From Argentina anserina (taxonomy: Eukaryota; Streptophyta; Magnoliopsida; Rosales; Rosaceae), in the NCBI RefSeq assembly GCF_933775445.1, contig NC_065878.1, positions 8,567,395 through 8,631,394 of the forward strand: a stretch of DNA of 64,000 nucleotides. Direction: 5' to 3'. Position 1 is the stretch's first letter. Every line of letters begins with the position of its first letter. Made by a program: the position numbers and the translations under genes. The notes beneath the pieces are model-generated. The model had not been told where the DNA came from. It worked only from the letters and a program-made list of their open reading frames with translations, and made no database searches. Positions 35,159 to 48,300 of this stretch are shown one piece after another.

Positions 35159-36385
35159 AATTAATTTCTATTTTGGATTTTTCTTCTTAATATTTTCCTT
35201 TTTATTTCATTTTAATTATTAAACTTCAATGCAATATAGTATCTTCAAATCTCACAAATATAATGTCAATATATAAATAATACTCACACCAAGAACAATA
35301 TAAATACGAAATCTAGTTTCATGCTATTCTAATTTGAATTTGTGGTTTAAAAAAATCATCAAGTTCGTTATTGTTTTCCTAATTGTAATTATGTATTATC
35401 ATAGTTAAGCATAAGAATCTCATTTTATACTTATTTGGATAATGGATTGAAATTCTATATATTATAATGGAGATGACGAAGAGTAGGTATAGTCCAAGAA
35501 AATAAATAAATAGGTTTGAACCAACCAAATGAGTGTTTAAAGAAAAATATAATTATCATTTATCAGATGTTCCAAAATTGATGGAGGTCTAAGTTCGGAT
35601 TATAGTGGTAAAGAGAAGAAAAAAAAACGTTTTTATTGATATTATTGGAATATGGGCGTTCTGAAAAATTTAGGGAGGTGCAAGTTTCATTTTATCTGTT
35701 TATACAAGTTAATTAGAGGTCCAATGAGCAAGGAAGTCCAAGTGTCCAAGTGTCATTTTTAGAAGTATGAATAGAAGCTTTCATACCCATTTTAGACAAA
35801 AAAAAAACAAGATACCGGCCAATTGTCATGAAAAACCACAAAACAGAAAAGAAAATGTAATGCAGACGTCTAATATATTGAAGAAGTACGATAGATCAAA
35901 GTTTTTGGTTCTTAATATATCCTCGGTTTTTCAAAAAAAAGAAGAAGAAGACGATCTCTTTCATCAGATAATTATTTGAGCCGCACAGATAATTATTTGA
36001 TCACTCATATCTATATCTCATTCATATATAATTCATTTAGTTTCTTCTCAGATTGTGTATACTGTATGTCTAAAACAACAATAGTCATGTTCGAATTGTA
36101 GAACCTTCTTCTATAATTAAAAAGGTGTTGAGTATTGTATTAATCGAAGAGGGCTTCAACACACTCTAACAATGTCACACAACTACCCTTGCACTATATT
36201 CATATATATTAAGAAAAAAAATGTACGTAATTGGTCAAAATCATAAAAATGTTAGTTCCTACTCACTGAATTAATGATAGATTAATTGACTAATCGTTGT
36301 AAGACTTTTGGTGAATTCTTGCTACACATGCATGTTGGTCAGTTGGTGTTCATGTGTCAAATAGCACAACACATCTTTCTAGCTA
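35159..36385. other. AT-rich intergenic stretch, no gene seen
   Basis: Only short ORFs with low-complexity wording. No terminal repeats, RNA gene or coding similarity noticed. Confidence 0.5.
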
Positions 36386-36843
36386 TGATGATCTAGTCAC
36401 ATAAGGTCTTTGTAGGATGAAAAAGGTTGTTGGACAGTTTGTGAAAAACTATTACCTTGTTGGAAACCAAGGTGGAAGTTGAGATCCCATCGGAAATCTT
36501 GGATGAGGGGGCGTAAGAAGGGTTTTATGGTATGTGAAATCCTCAACATGTATTTTATAACTTATAACTCACGTCCATTGATCTCTTTCCACTAGTTTGA
36601 ATTTGATCAGCACGATTCGTTGATAACATACACGTTATCTCACAAAGTTTCCACAACATGCAGAATCGTCTTCAACTGTCTTCAACTTTAAGTTCAAAGA
36701 AGTCTAGTACCACTAAGTAATTTTCTAATTTTTTTTCCCTTGTCATCACATAGAAAAGTCAGTTCCAATAAGTAGAAACAAGAGCAAAAACTATCATTTT
36801 GGATTGCAATTATCTCAAGCTTCTATCTTGTTATTTACCGTTT
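36386..36843. repeat. Direct repeat A, copy 1
   Basis: About 458 bp matching 41689-42133 with few differences and small indels. Both copies start TGATGATCTAGTCACAT and end TTATTTACCGTTT. They bracket the truncated gag element. The ends are not TG/CA and no target duplication flanks the pair, so they are not simple LTRs. Confidence 0.85.
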
Positions 36844-37271
36844 CTTTAACACTTGACTTGCACCTATTTCCCTTGCTTCAGGCTTCTCGTCTTCTTTGGA
36901 GCCGACTTCACAACTTGTGGCCATTGAATTGACATTCAGTTGTGTTTGTAGGCAAGTGTTCTTTTGATAAGTTCCGGCGTAGAGGCTTCCACAAATATGG
37001 AACGACTTTCGTCTCAAAACGTCCTCGTCCGTTCTCCTCCCGTCGTGGAGGTGATTTCTTATGGCTTGGTTGGGCAATCAGTGAATTTGACATCATACCT
37101 TTGTGAGTTCTTCTCCGGGTGACCAATACATCCTTCATCATCGGCGCTAGAGGCAACTTGGGGGGTAGGCGTGGAAGCATAACATTCTTTAACTTCTTTG
37201 GTTTTCTTATGTTCACGCGCCTCCTTTGTGAAACAGAACGGTGCTTTCATCGGATGAAAATGGAGTGGAAC

Positions 37272-38844
37272 TAGGGGTGGACAAACTGACCCGAAAACCG
37301 AAAAAAATCGGACCCGAACTCAAACTGAACCCGAAAAAACCAAAATCCGAATAAAACCGAACCGAAAATTAAAAAACCGAACCGAACCGATTCTGTTTGG
37401 GTTGGATTTTGGGTTTAGTCCCTTAGAAACCGAACCGACCCGAAAAACCCGAAGTCAATGGTCAACGTTACAAAACGACATCATTTTGTCATATTTATAA
37501 TTTTACATTATTATTATTTTTTTAATAAAAAAATAGTGTAGTCGGCCTCACAGCCGCACCTAATTTCTAACTTAATTGACCTAATATATAAGAAGCGCAT
37601 TATTTAGCTGTCTTGTTTCCTTCATATAGTCGTTACATAATGCGATAGTTTTATTTTAAACCTAATATAAATGTTATGATACATTAGTTGACACTTAGGC
37701 AATCGCCAACTCTAATTCGAAATATGGTCGATCGACACAAGCAGATGTGATCAGTATATATATGTAGGGACCACGTAAAAATTTCATCCATTTTGGACAT
37801 AGTTTGACCGTTCGTACCTACGGTTAACTAAAAAAGAGGTGTTTTGACATATTGAAACCACATTGACCGGGGTTTTGCCAAATAGAATTCTTCAGTGCGA
37901 CCGCGCACGATAGGTAACAAAAATTAGGTGATTTCAAATATGCAAACGGCTTTCGGCATTCGCATATTTGTAATAGGTCCTCCCTTAAGGCATAATAGTG
38001 GTGTTTTCGATTTACCAAAAATTCCGACGGTCAAATGAGGTCTGAATTGGATGAAATTTTTATAGGGTCACTAAATATATATACCGATCACATCAGCTGG
38101 TGTCAATCGATCCCTAGAAGTTTTCTTCATAGTCGCTTCATAATGCGATAGTTTTATTTTAAACCTAATATAAAGGTTATGATACATTAGTTGACACTTA
38201 GGTGATCGTCAACTCTAATTCGAAATATGGTCGATCGACACGTGATCAGTATATATAGTTAGGGAACCCATAAAAATTTCGTCCGTTTTGGATATTGATT
38301 GACAGTCCGTACCTATGGTCAACAAAAAAAAGCGTTTTGACATATTAAAATCCTCATTGACCGGGGCTTTCCCAAATGGGTTTTTTTGGTGCGACTGCAC
38401 ACAATCAGTGACAAAAATTAGGTGATTTCATATATGCAAACGGCTTTTAGTGTTCGCATTTTGGTATTGGGTCTTCCTTTATGACATATTAGTGTTGTTT
38501 TCGGGTAAAAGCCCATCGGGCTTGCGGGACTCGGCGAGCTTTTCGGATCCACGGGCTAAATGATGAGGCATAAGTCAATTACGTATGGAATAATCATTAG
38601 ACCATTAGTTTTTCATTTTTATGTTAAATTTTGTATTTTTAAAATTAATATATAATATTACATATTTTACATACGGGTAAAACCGAAAAAAAACTGAACC
38701 GAACCGAACCGTACGGGTTGGGTTGGGTTGTGGGTCACAGTCTCTAAAATAGAAAAACCGAACCAAACCGAACCGTATTTAAAATTTAGGTTGGATTATG
38801 GGTTTTGTCCAAAACCGAACCGAATGGACCCGTGTCCACCCCTA
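37272..38844. mobile_element. Non-autonomous hAT-like DNA transposon
   Basis: 1573 bp with perfect 12 bp terminal inverted repeats (TAGGGGTGGACA) and an 8 bp duplication AGTGGAAC on both sides (37264-37271 and 38845-38852). This combination fits the hAT superfamily. Subterminal parts are rich in CCGAACCGAA and CGGGTTGGG blocks, opposite in strand at the two ends. No transposase frame. It interrupts the gag element. Confidence 0.87.
37618..38530. repeat. Internal tandem duplication with a foldback inside the hAT-like element
   Basis: A unit of about 500 bp starts at about 37618 (CTTCATATAGTCG...) and again at about 38124. Inside the first copy, 37727-37800 is inverted at about 38040-38110 (ATGGTCGATCGACAC against GTGTCAATCGATC, and the ATGAAATTTTTA stretch). 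This forms a ~390 bp palindrome-like block. The second copy lacks the right arm. Confidence 0.65.
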
Positions 38845-38947
38845 AGTGGAACTGGCTCGAACGACCCAAATATTACAGTAGTGCAATTGACTTCAGCAAC
38901 GTCGTCGACGTCCAACTCAATCATTCCTTGCTTGGCGAGGTTCATTA

Positions 38948-40629
38948 TCAAATCCTTGATAAAAAGCACTTCTCTATATGGTGACTAACGAGGCGAGGAT
39001 ATTTGCAATACTTCGGATCATTGACACGATGCATTTCTTCTGGACGCTTGCACTCCGGAAGATCTATTATCTTGTTTTCGAGCAGATCCTCTAACATGCC
39101 CGCCACATCAGAGTCTGGGAACGGGTACGTCTTTCGCTTCATCTCCTTCAACGTGCATTCACTCCTATCATATGTTCGAGGAGGTTCCACCTTATTGAAC
39201 TCTTTCTTATCTCGCATAGAAATCTTAACCGGTGCAGTATTGATGACCATTGATTTTTTAGAAGGCTTCTTCATAACTTTGTCAAATCTGCTTCCGAAGA
39301 CTTTGTCTTTTCGTTGGTCAACCAGTGGCTCATTCTTTCCATTATGACTTACCAAGCTTAGCTCCATGTCGGGTGGACTCGAGTAGCCAACTCTTTGAAA
39401 GAACAAGGCTTGATTTTTTGCAAGATGTATAGCAAATGAAAGTGCATGCCTTGGATGCACATTTCAACGGGTGACACCTTTGACAGTCAATCCTTGCAAT
39501 CAAGGCTAAGTGAGCGACATCTATTGATGTAGCCGATCGCGGTTTCATCCTTCCGTTGCTTCATGTAAGTTAGCTCCATCATGCTCACCGTCCGCTTTGT
39601 ACTATAGAATCGATTAAGGAACTCATGCTCCATTTGGTCCCAACTGTCAACATACTCCGGCTCTAAGTCTGTATACCACTCGAAGGCATTTCCCTTTAAC
39701 GAGTGAACTAATTGCTTGATAAGGTGATCGTCTTCTGTCCCGGCGTTACTGCAAGTCTCCACAAAGTGGGCGACGTGTTGCTTTGAGTTCCTTTTACCTT
39801 TAAATTGTTGGAAATTTAGTGGCTGATACCCCAGCGACATCCTTAAGTTATCGATCCTCTTAGTGTAAGGTTTGGAGTAAGTGAGGGAGTCACGAGAAGG
39901 ACCTCCATATTGAGCCCGAATTGAGTTGGTGATGATGTCCTACAATTGCTGGAGTGATAAGGAACCAAGCGAGTCGTCATTGTTCTTCGACGTTTCTCCC
40001 TTTTCATTTACTTTGGTCCTGCCAGACGACCCTTTAGTGGAGTTCTCATCATTGTGATCTTCCAACTTGCTAAAGAGCTCAGCGATTTGCACATCATTTT
40101 CTTCAACCGTTCGGGTGAGCTTTTCAACCATCTCCAACAGATTGGAGAGTTGCTCCTCGATTGTGGATGCCTCTGTCACCAAGACCTGCACATTGTCAGA
40201 AGAGGATTCATGTGCCATAGAATGAAAATTATCGCCATCTTCTTTGGGACTTCCATGGTATGATGCCGTGCTTGATTCGTTATCAGAGAAAACTTCTTCC
40301 AGGATAAGGCCATCACCATGAACGGGTAGAAGAGATTGCTCATTTGGCTCCTTCTCCTTTGACACTTGCTTCTTCCCACTTTCAGAGGCATGTTTTATTG
40401 CTCCCAAGCTCTCCAAGGTGATAACTGGTTGACGAGGCTTACTAGAAAGTGCCGTAAATATCGTGGGTTGAGCTCTAGCCACGCTCCGGGTGACAAGGGC
40501 AATCTGTTCACTCTTTGATTTGGAGGATGTTTGTTTGGACTTCTTGACCGGCTCAGCCTCTCCGCTTAACCTCGCGGTTGTGGACTTGGATTTCGTCGAT
40601 GGAACGGCTTGGTTGTTCTTGGAAGCCAT
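38948..40629 (-). pseudogene. Gag of the truncated gypsy-like element
   Basis: The ATG at 40629 starts a Ser/Lys/Glu-rich N-terminus (MASKNNQAVPSTKSKS) with a coiled-coil-like part near 40060-40170. A TAG near 39940 ends that frame. Capsid homology continues at 39487-39840 with NFQQFKGKRNSKQHVAHF and HEFLNRFYSTKRTVSMMEL. Another shift leads to 38948-39460, which carries a zinc-knuckle-like YCKYPRLVSHHIEKCF. At least two breaks. The C-terminal part continues past the hAT insertion to about 37060. Confidence 0.8.
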
Positions 40630-40683
40630 CGCACAAACGAATTTGAAGATTTCTTCGAAGAAGGAGATGAGAGGCCAAAAATG

Positions 40684-40702
40684 TCCCACTAGGCGTGCCA
40701 AT
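40684..40702 (-). other. Primer binding site of the gag-only element
   Basis: The minus strand reads TTGGCACGCCTAGTGGGAC, close to primer sites of Tat/Ogre-type elements, immediately inside the LTR. Confidence 0.65.
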
Positions 40703-40703
40703 T

Positions 40704-41616
40704 TGTAGAACGGGAATATGAAAATAAATGAGAATGCAGACACGTGTACAAATAAAATGTAATTTATTGATAATCAAGCACGGGTTTATAATCTTTGTGA
40801 ACTCTTCTGATTTTATCTCCGTATATAACTTGGCTCAAGGGTGACGTGCACTTAATCTTGAGAATTTGAGTTTGATTTGGATTTAGATTTGATGAAGAAC
40901 GATCAATTTTGTAGCTTGATGATTCTTCGTGGACTTGAGGTTGGATTTGGATTTGATGAAGAACGATCGCTTTGGGAACTTGATGATTCTTCGTGGACTT
41001 GAGTTTGGATTTGGATTTGATGAAGAACGACTGATTTGGCAGCTTGATGATTCTTCGTGGACTTGGGAGACTTCGGGATTTCTCGATAGTGATCTTACTA
41101 AAGTGATTTTATTTCTTCTTCTCAAGTCCCCTTCTCTTCATGTTGAAGGGATATTTATAGTGTCAAGACTTCTATTTTATAGAATATTTTAATACAACTA
41201 AAATAATAAATTTCTTTAATTTTATAATTAAATCAATATGTATTTTCCGATTAATTTAAAATTAGTTATTCTCATAATTAAATTAAACAGAAAATAATTG
41301 ACTCAATTATAACCGTTAATGAATTTATTAATTTAATCAAATGTCCGATTACCATTTCGAATCGTCAATGACATTCAATTTTTCGATTTACGTCTGAATT
41401 ACGTAGCCTCAATTACGATCATCCATTTATGTGCTGACGCAAGTTTTATTCGGATCTACACCAAATTTGTTGACTTTTGGGCCACGTGTGCAATTTTATC
41501 GGGTCTTTGTTCGATTTAATTATTTAATGAAGATTTTATTTCATTAAATTTCATGTGTCTACAGTCATTTAATTATTTAATGAAGATTTTATTTTATTAA
41601 ATTTCATGTGTCTACA
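40704..41616 (-). repeat. 5' LTR of the gag-only element
   Basis: Starts TGTAGAACGGG and ends TGTGTCTACA. The last 53 bp (41564-41616) repeat the 53 bp before, so the true end may be at 41563 or 41616; both are followed by GTCAT or GTCATTT. Confidence 0.7.
40873..41066. repeat. Three tandem copies of a ~63 bp unit in the LTR
   Basis: Each unit has GGATTTGATGAAGAACGA, then a variable dozen bases, then TTGATGATTCTTCGTGGACT. Copies are near 40873-40943, 40944-41006 and 41007-41066. It creates plus-strand ORFs that are not genes. Confidence 0.82.
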
Positions 41617-41688
41617 GTCATTTGATTTGAAAGACGGGCACGGGTAGGCAAATTACATGTGGTTGGCAAATTTGCTTTCCACTAAGTG

Positions 41689-42133
41689 TGATGATCTAGT
41701 CACATATGGTCTTTGTAGAATGGAAGAGGTTGTTGGACAGTTTGCGAAAAACTATTGCCTTGTTGAAACCAAGGTGGAAGTTGAGATCCCATCGGAAATC
41801 TTGAATGAGGGGGCGTAAGAAGGGTTTTATGGTATGTGAATTCCTCAACACGTATTTTATAACTTAGAACTCTCGTCCACTGATCTCTTTCCACTAGTTT
41901 GAATTTGATCAGCACGATTCGTTGATAACATACACGTTATCTCACAAAGTTTCCACAACATGCAGAATCCTCTTCAACTTTAAGTTTAGAGAAGTCGAGT
42001 ACACTAAGTAATTTTCTAATTTGTTTTCCCTCGTCATCACATAGAAGTCGGTTCCAATAAGTAGAAACAAGAGCAAAAACTATCATTTTGGATTGCAATG
42101 ACCTCAATCTTCATATCTTGTTATTTACCGTTT
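41689..42133. repeat. Direct repeat A, copy 2, next to the promoter of the large gene
   Basis: About 445 bp, copy of 36386-36843. Its right edge is 217 bp before the ATG of the following gene, so it may form part of that gene's promoter. A short minus-strand frame in it (41700-41915) is open, but broken in the other copy. Confidence 0.85.
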
Positions 42134-42350
42134 GACCCTCACATATCAAAAATATAGTCAGAGTTCACTTCCGATTAGGGGACGTTTGTGTCTTTTCCAT
42201 CTTGAGAAAGATAAAAAAGCGCCACCGAAGACCAAGACTATCACAAAAGTGTTTCACTGTTTCAGTCTCTCCTCCCCCATTCGCAAACCCTTTTGTTTTT
42301 CTCTTCTCCCACAAAACCCAGAGGAAGGAAAGAGAGAGAGAGATTTAGAG

Positions 42351-45300
42351 ATGGAGGTGGAGTTCGAAGCGAGAGTGAAGCCTCTCGACTACAAGGTCAA
42401 GGCAATGTCACGTGAGTCCCCGTCTCAGAAGGCCGCTCACGTGCTCGACGCCGACCTCCGCTCTCACTGGTCCACCGCCACCAACACCAAGGAGTGGATC
42501 CTCCTCGAACTCAACGTAACTCCTTCTCCCCCTTAACCCTAACCCTAAAACCCCCAATTTCTTCCACTCAGTTTTCTAATTCAATTTCTCTTTTGCTTTC
42601 ATCAGGAACCTTGCTTGCTATCTCACATCAGAATCTACAACAAGTCTGTCCTCGAGTGGGAAATCTCCCTCGGATTGCGCTACAAGGTCACTCTCGATTC
42701 ACTCATATTCCAATTGCTTGTGCCGATTTCAGCTTGGTAGTATTGATTGCATTTGATTCATGAGTGTCTGGGCAGACTGTTTACTATAACTGTGCGTGTT
42801 TTACATTTTGTGCATGGTTTGTGTGCTGTAATGTGTTTTTTTTTTTTGGCTTTGGAGAACAGCCAGAGACGTTTGTCAAGGCTCGGGCACGCTGTGAGGC
42901 GCCGCGGCGGGATATGGTGTATCCAACGAACTACACGCCGTGCCGCTATGTCCGGATATCGTGTTTGAGGGGGAATCCCATTGCCATTTTCTTCATACAG
43001 GTGAGAAATGGGGAATGTTGTGTTTGGTTTGAGTTGAAATCATGTAGGCCAGAGGTATATATCTGTCCATTCCACGATATAATTAAATCGCTTACAATTG
43101 AATGATTAGTTATCAGTTGGTCGTATGGAATATATCTAAATTTGATCATTTATTAGTCTTTCCTTCTTGCTCTCACTTTGTATAGTGGGAACTATATGGC
43201 CATTACTATAAAATCCCGCTATTTTGAATTTAATAATTCGTATTATATCATCTCTGTTAATCATCTTTCTTATATTATTAATATATATATATATTTATAG
43301 TTTTGCTAAGAACATTCATTATTATCACGTATATTTAGCAGCAGTAAATTGTCTTATATTTTTTTTCACCTTGCAGCTTATTGGGGTTTCAGTGACCGGA
43401 CTGGAACCAGAATTTCAACCAGTTGTTAATCACTTGTTACCATCTATTATATCTCACAAACAAGACGCTCAAGATATGCACCTTCAGGTGGACGACCGTT
43501 CTATCCATCGTGTTTACCATGTTCTTGTAATTTCATATGTATCTCTCTCTCGTTTCTGATGCCTACTAGTTTGTAGTTGCTTAAAGACATGGCAAGTCGG
43601 TTGCTTGTGTTTCTTCCTCAACTTGAGGTACACTTAATTGTTTAACAATTAGTATTTTGCTTATCTTTTTTGTGCTTTAGTCACCTCTTTTTCTGTTTGG
43701 GTTCCTCTGTACCTGTTTTCATTTTCTTTCCTAATAATTGATGGCCCTCTTTTATCTGTCTTTTATTTGCAACTGTGCAGGCAGATCTTAGCAGTTTCTC
43801 GGATGCTGCTGAACAAAACTTACGATTTCTTGCTATGCTTGCCGGCCCATTTTATCCAATACTTGATCTTGGGAAAGAAAGGCATGTACTTGCTCTATAT
43901 ATTCCTTCTATATATTCCTTCTATATATTCCTCAATTCGCTTTTCCAAATATTAGATTTCGACGAATGCATGGTTGTTATTCATGACGTCTATCACTCTA
44001 TGCAATAGGTCATAGTGCTTTTGCGGCACAATGGCTTGATTATTGTGAACAGAGATCATTGTGATGTTTTAATCTAAGATTTCTCATATGCATTCTATCT
44101 AAGAGCATTCTCTTTTCAATCAATTCTGGATTATCCTGCACTTGTTTGATTAAACTCACTGTTCAAATGTTAAAAGAGGTTTACTAATGTTATCCTGGCT
44201 TTATTCATTTTGCATCTTATTAGAGCTGATTTGATTATCATTTATCAGACTAGACAAATTTTTAATCCTTAAATAGGAAAATATTTTTTTGTATCAAGCC
44301 CTGTGATATTATTTATATCTTCTCCAGCTTGTTGACCTGCTATTGTTTTCTTAACACGCTGTAAAGGATATAGGTTAGTCCATTTTCAAACCATTACTAA
44401 TTAGTATACAAACAAATAGTTTCTTGCAAAATCACAGAGATGGAGAATGGTGTAGAAGTTCCTAAGGAGTGAAATACTGGTCTACGTTCTTAAGAGTTGG
44501 TTGTAAGAAATTGGGTATCTATGAAGCATGGATACGTTAAAATTTAGGTACGTCCGTATCGTACCCGTGTCGGATACGGGTACGGTCTGGATACGCCATA
44601 TGCACGTATCCATGGATGAAAAAACGTATCCTAATTATGTAGTGCAAAGTCAACTCATAGGATACGGTCCATATACGATTTGGATACGTTTAAGGGTACA
44701 ATTGTCATTTTATGATTGATAAAACCTAATCTATGGTTGTAAATCTCTGTCTTCATATCATGGCCAACGAACTGGATATTTCAAATTCTTACTTTGAAGT
44801 GATTTCTGCTGATAGTTCATGGGAGAAGACTGTCTGCAAGTGTTCTTGAATCAACCATTAATGGGGTTTTTTTTTCAAATAATTCCCCTAAACTAACATT
44901 AAGAGGCCCTTTGGATAACTTCCGAACTATTCTTTCTTTCTTTCTTTTGTGGGATGATGATTAACCAGATTAGATTATTAAGAGTAGACTGTTCTTTGCA
45001 CATTATGTTCAAGTCAATACACCAATTTGGAATTGTTATCAAAACGCAGTTGTACTTTAAACTTGGTAGTGTGCATGTACATGAAGTTTGGTTGTCATAG
45101 GAATACAACAATGAATTCTTTAGGTCCACTTCGTCCATTGGTATTTAAAGATGCAGAGGGCAACTTGTAGACTTATGGGTCTGTCATAGTTGTGTTAGTA
45201 TTGTGTTTTTTGAAATGTTGTTATAGCTGCATATGATGGTTGGTTTTCTTTGTATTTGATGAATATTGAGTTTGTTGAATTTGGCTGGGAAACATGACTT

Positions 45301-48300
45301 GTTTGTTATGTAGGACAGATCATAACTTGTTTGTTATGTAGGAGTATATACTGGAAAATGATTCTTACTTATTGTTATGTTCATGTTTGATAGATCGGAA
45401 TTTGTTTGAGCTAATTGCTTGTTTTTATCAAATTTTTGAATTTATTATATATATATTAAATATTATTTTACACAACGTATCCAAAACGCTACATACTAGA
45501 AAAAACGTGTCCCCGTATCATGCCGTACCCATACACGTATCCCGTACCCGTATTGGTGCATCATAGTCGGGTATATATTGAAGATCTGATAAAAGGTTTT
45601 TCTAGGCACATTTGTAGGGGTTACATGGGGCAGAAATGTTAGGGTCTTTAGGCTCATATGTGAAATGCTTAATAGTTGGTTGTTAAGAAGTCGGGTATAA
45701 AGAAAAAAAGTTGCTTTGACAGACGGAATCTAGGTATTGACCAGTAATTGATGGATTTCAATTAGGTTATGTTATTAGAAGTGTTGCAATTTATTATATA
45801 GGCTCTACCATTTTATTAAGAAAAAAATAAAAAATGTACAACATAGCAGAGTAGAAAAACACGAAACTCAGAAAATTATCTTGAAAAATCAACAGAACCC
45901 CCCTGAAACTAGTACTAGCGCTATAAGCATCTATTCTACAAAACAAGGAACTTGGTTATGCAATTGAGATGTTTATTCGAGCATTGATCTGAATACGGTA
46001 TATGGTTGCTAAATGTCAGTCCACCATTACCAGAGGCTTTTCTTCCATTTTATCTTGTTCCATGACCGGGGGTCATTAAAAACTGATTTTAAATGGCACA
46101 GCAATTTACTGGCAGAAAAAATCAGGCCCATGGTTTTCTTCCTTATTGTATTGTGTTTAAATCCAGTTTGCAGTGTCTCCCGCTATTTGCTGGTGTTGAT
46201 TTCCTCAACGAGGCCCCAGTTTTGAGCCCAGGTCCATAGAGCAGGTTTGGGGGATTTATAGCTATTAAAGAAGGAAATGGCACAATGATTGAATTCACAT
46301 CGTATGTGCCTATGTTGAATGCAGTCATCTTGTTCTGAGGATTAATCGTTTGAAGCATCTCACTATTTTTCTGATCGTTATAAGTTTGAGTTTGTTTCAT
46401 TACTTTTCGGAAATCAGTTATCATGCTTATGTATTTATCTAATCTCTCAGCAATAATTTGCACATGTCTGTTAGCTAGATCAATCTATACCTAATGGTAA
46501 TTCTAAATGATGCTGCAGGTCAATTACAAAGTCTTCAGGCAATATCTCAGACTCTGAAGTTTCTAAAAGTAGCCAGGCATCATCATCCTTGACCGTGTCT
46601 TCTAACTTTGAGGTCTGTTTACTGCTTCTTTACTTTTTATGTTATATGTATATATTTATAATCCTTTTCAAATTTACTTTTTCTTGTTAGATGACATGCA
46701 TACAATGCCACAGCAATGTAAGAATATCTAATTTTACCATGTTGTGGTCTTTAATGACTGGTAGTTTTGCTCCTTTTTGGTGTGCAGCCACGGAGATCAC
46801 GCAGCGCAGCACATTTTGTTCTGACCACATCAAGTTCTATAGTATTTCGTGCAGATGCAATCTTTATGTTGTTGAGAAAGGCCTATAAAGATTCCGATCT
46901 GGGAATTGTTTGCAGAAAGGTGATCAATTTCGTTCTATCCTTTTGCATGATTTTTGGCAACTTGTTGACTGTAATACATTACTGTTTCTATACTGCTTAT
47001 CTCAGGCTTCTAGGATTTTGCATAGGCTTATAGAACCTGTTACAGTACATGAAGTATTAGCATCTCCTGATGAAGTGACATCTGGAGATGAGGTAACAAA
47101 ATCAGAAATAACAAATCCAGCTCCTTTAGTTGATTACTCAAACTTGTTTGGGGAAGAGTTCAAGTTGCTTGATGATCACTGGGATTCAAGCTACCTTAAC
47201 ATCTTGGATATAGGAGCAGTGGAGGAAGGAATTTTACATGTTCTCTATGCTTGTGCTTCACAGGTTAGTTGAATGTAAGAAACTGAATGAGCATTCTCTG
47301 TGATGCCAGCTTTTTTTGCTGTTATTCTGTCCATTCACTAATGACCTGTGATTTTCTCAGCCACTTCTCTGCAGAAAATTAGCAGATAGGACTTCTGACT
47401 TTTGGTCTGCATTGCCTCTAATTCAATCATTGCTACCAGGTGAGTTTCACACCCATTATATCCTTCTACTGCAATCATGTCATAAAAATGTCATGAAAAA
47501 GATTTAGATTCCAAACTATCAACATTTTGAAACCAGAATGTACACTTTTCATTGAACCAAAGGGGAAAAAAAGCAGATGATTGTATGTACTGTTGCTCTG
47601 GAACAAATTAATAATAGTGATTTTTTTTTCAACTTGATCATGTAAATTTCATAATGCCGTGGTATATTTAAGCCAAAGAGTATAAAGAAGCTTTCATACT
47701 TAATAGTGACGTTATAGTATGGAAATTAAACTTCCTTAATTTTGTGGATTATGTTTTAGTTTTGTATTTGTGTGGGTGTTCTCAAATTTATGTAGCTTGA
47801 AAATTTTATTCCTTATATAAAAATACAACTGGGAATTTCACCAATATTCCTTTTATTTTGTTATTATTTCATTAAATAGTTAATGAAGATAATAAAAGGT
47901 TGCAGTACTTGGAGCAACTGTTGAACTTTCCAATAGGAACAAAAGAAAAGTAGGGTAAAATAATTAAATTCAACTTCTAGGAAATTGGAGAATAGAAGAG
48001 CTTCAGAGCAGAGATACAAACTCTCAAATTTCTATGAAAAACCAGAATTTTCTTGTTTCCTATATTGTTTATAGGCTATAGCCAGAAGTTCACTTAACCC
48101 GGAAAATGTGATTTGAATTATTGACTCAAGTTTCTTGGAGTGGCCAAAATTGATTGCTTTCTCATGGTCCCCTTTGGGTTTTGTAGCACTTCGTCCCTTG
48201 TCAACCCGTCCTGATATTGTTGATGACAGCTTCAGTCAATGGAGACAACCAATTGTGCAGCAAGCCCTATCTCAGGTTATACTGAATGGTGCAAGTTGAT

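Larger units (their letters stand above)
36844..41616 (-). mobile_element. Gag-only (non-autonomous) gypsy-like retroelement, truncated at its 3' end
   Basis: A 5' LTR (40704-41616), a primer site and a gag-like region are seen on the minus strand. No reverse transcriptase or integrase follows. No second LTR is found; the left side ends at repeat A copy 1. Gag wording resembles gag-only relatives of the Tat/Ogre group known from many plant genomes. A hAT-like element (37272-38844) is nested inside. GTCAT after the LTR at 41617 may be half of a target duplication; the partner is missing. Confidence 0.75.

Noticed and set aside
41700..41915. Open frame in repeat A copy 2 with wording slightly like the end of a plant resistance protein (GSQLPPWFQQGN)
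   Set aside because: The same frame is broken in copy 1 and the similarity is too short to support a gene.
36386..42133. Repeat A pair as LTRs of one large element
   Set aside because: Ends are not TG/CA, flanks share no duplication, and a better LTR with an adjoining primer site lies at 40704-41616.
46143..46463. A 106-codon open frame on the minus strand in intron 6 of the large gene
   Set aside because: No recognisable motif, opposite strand, no splice or promoter support; its length is possible by chance in AT-rich DNA.
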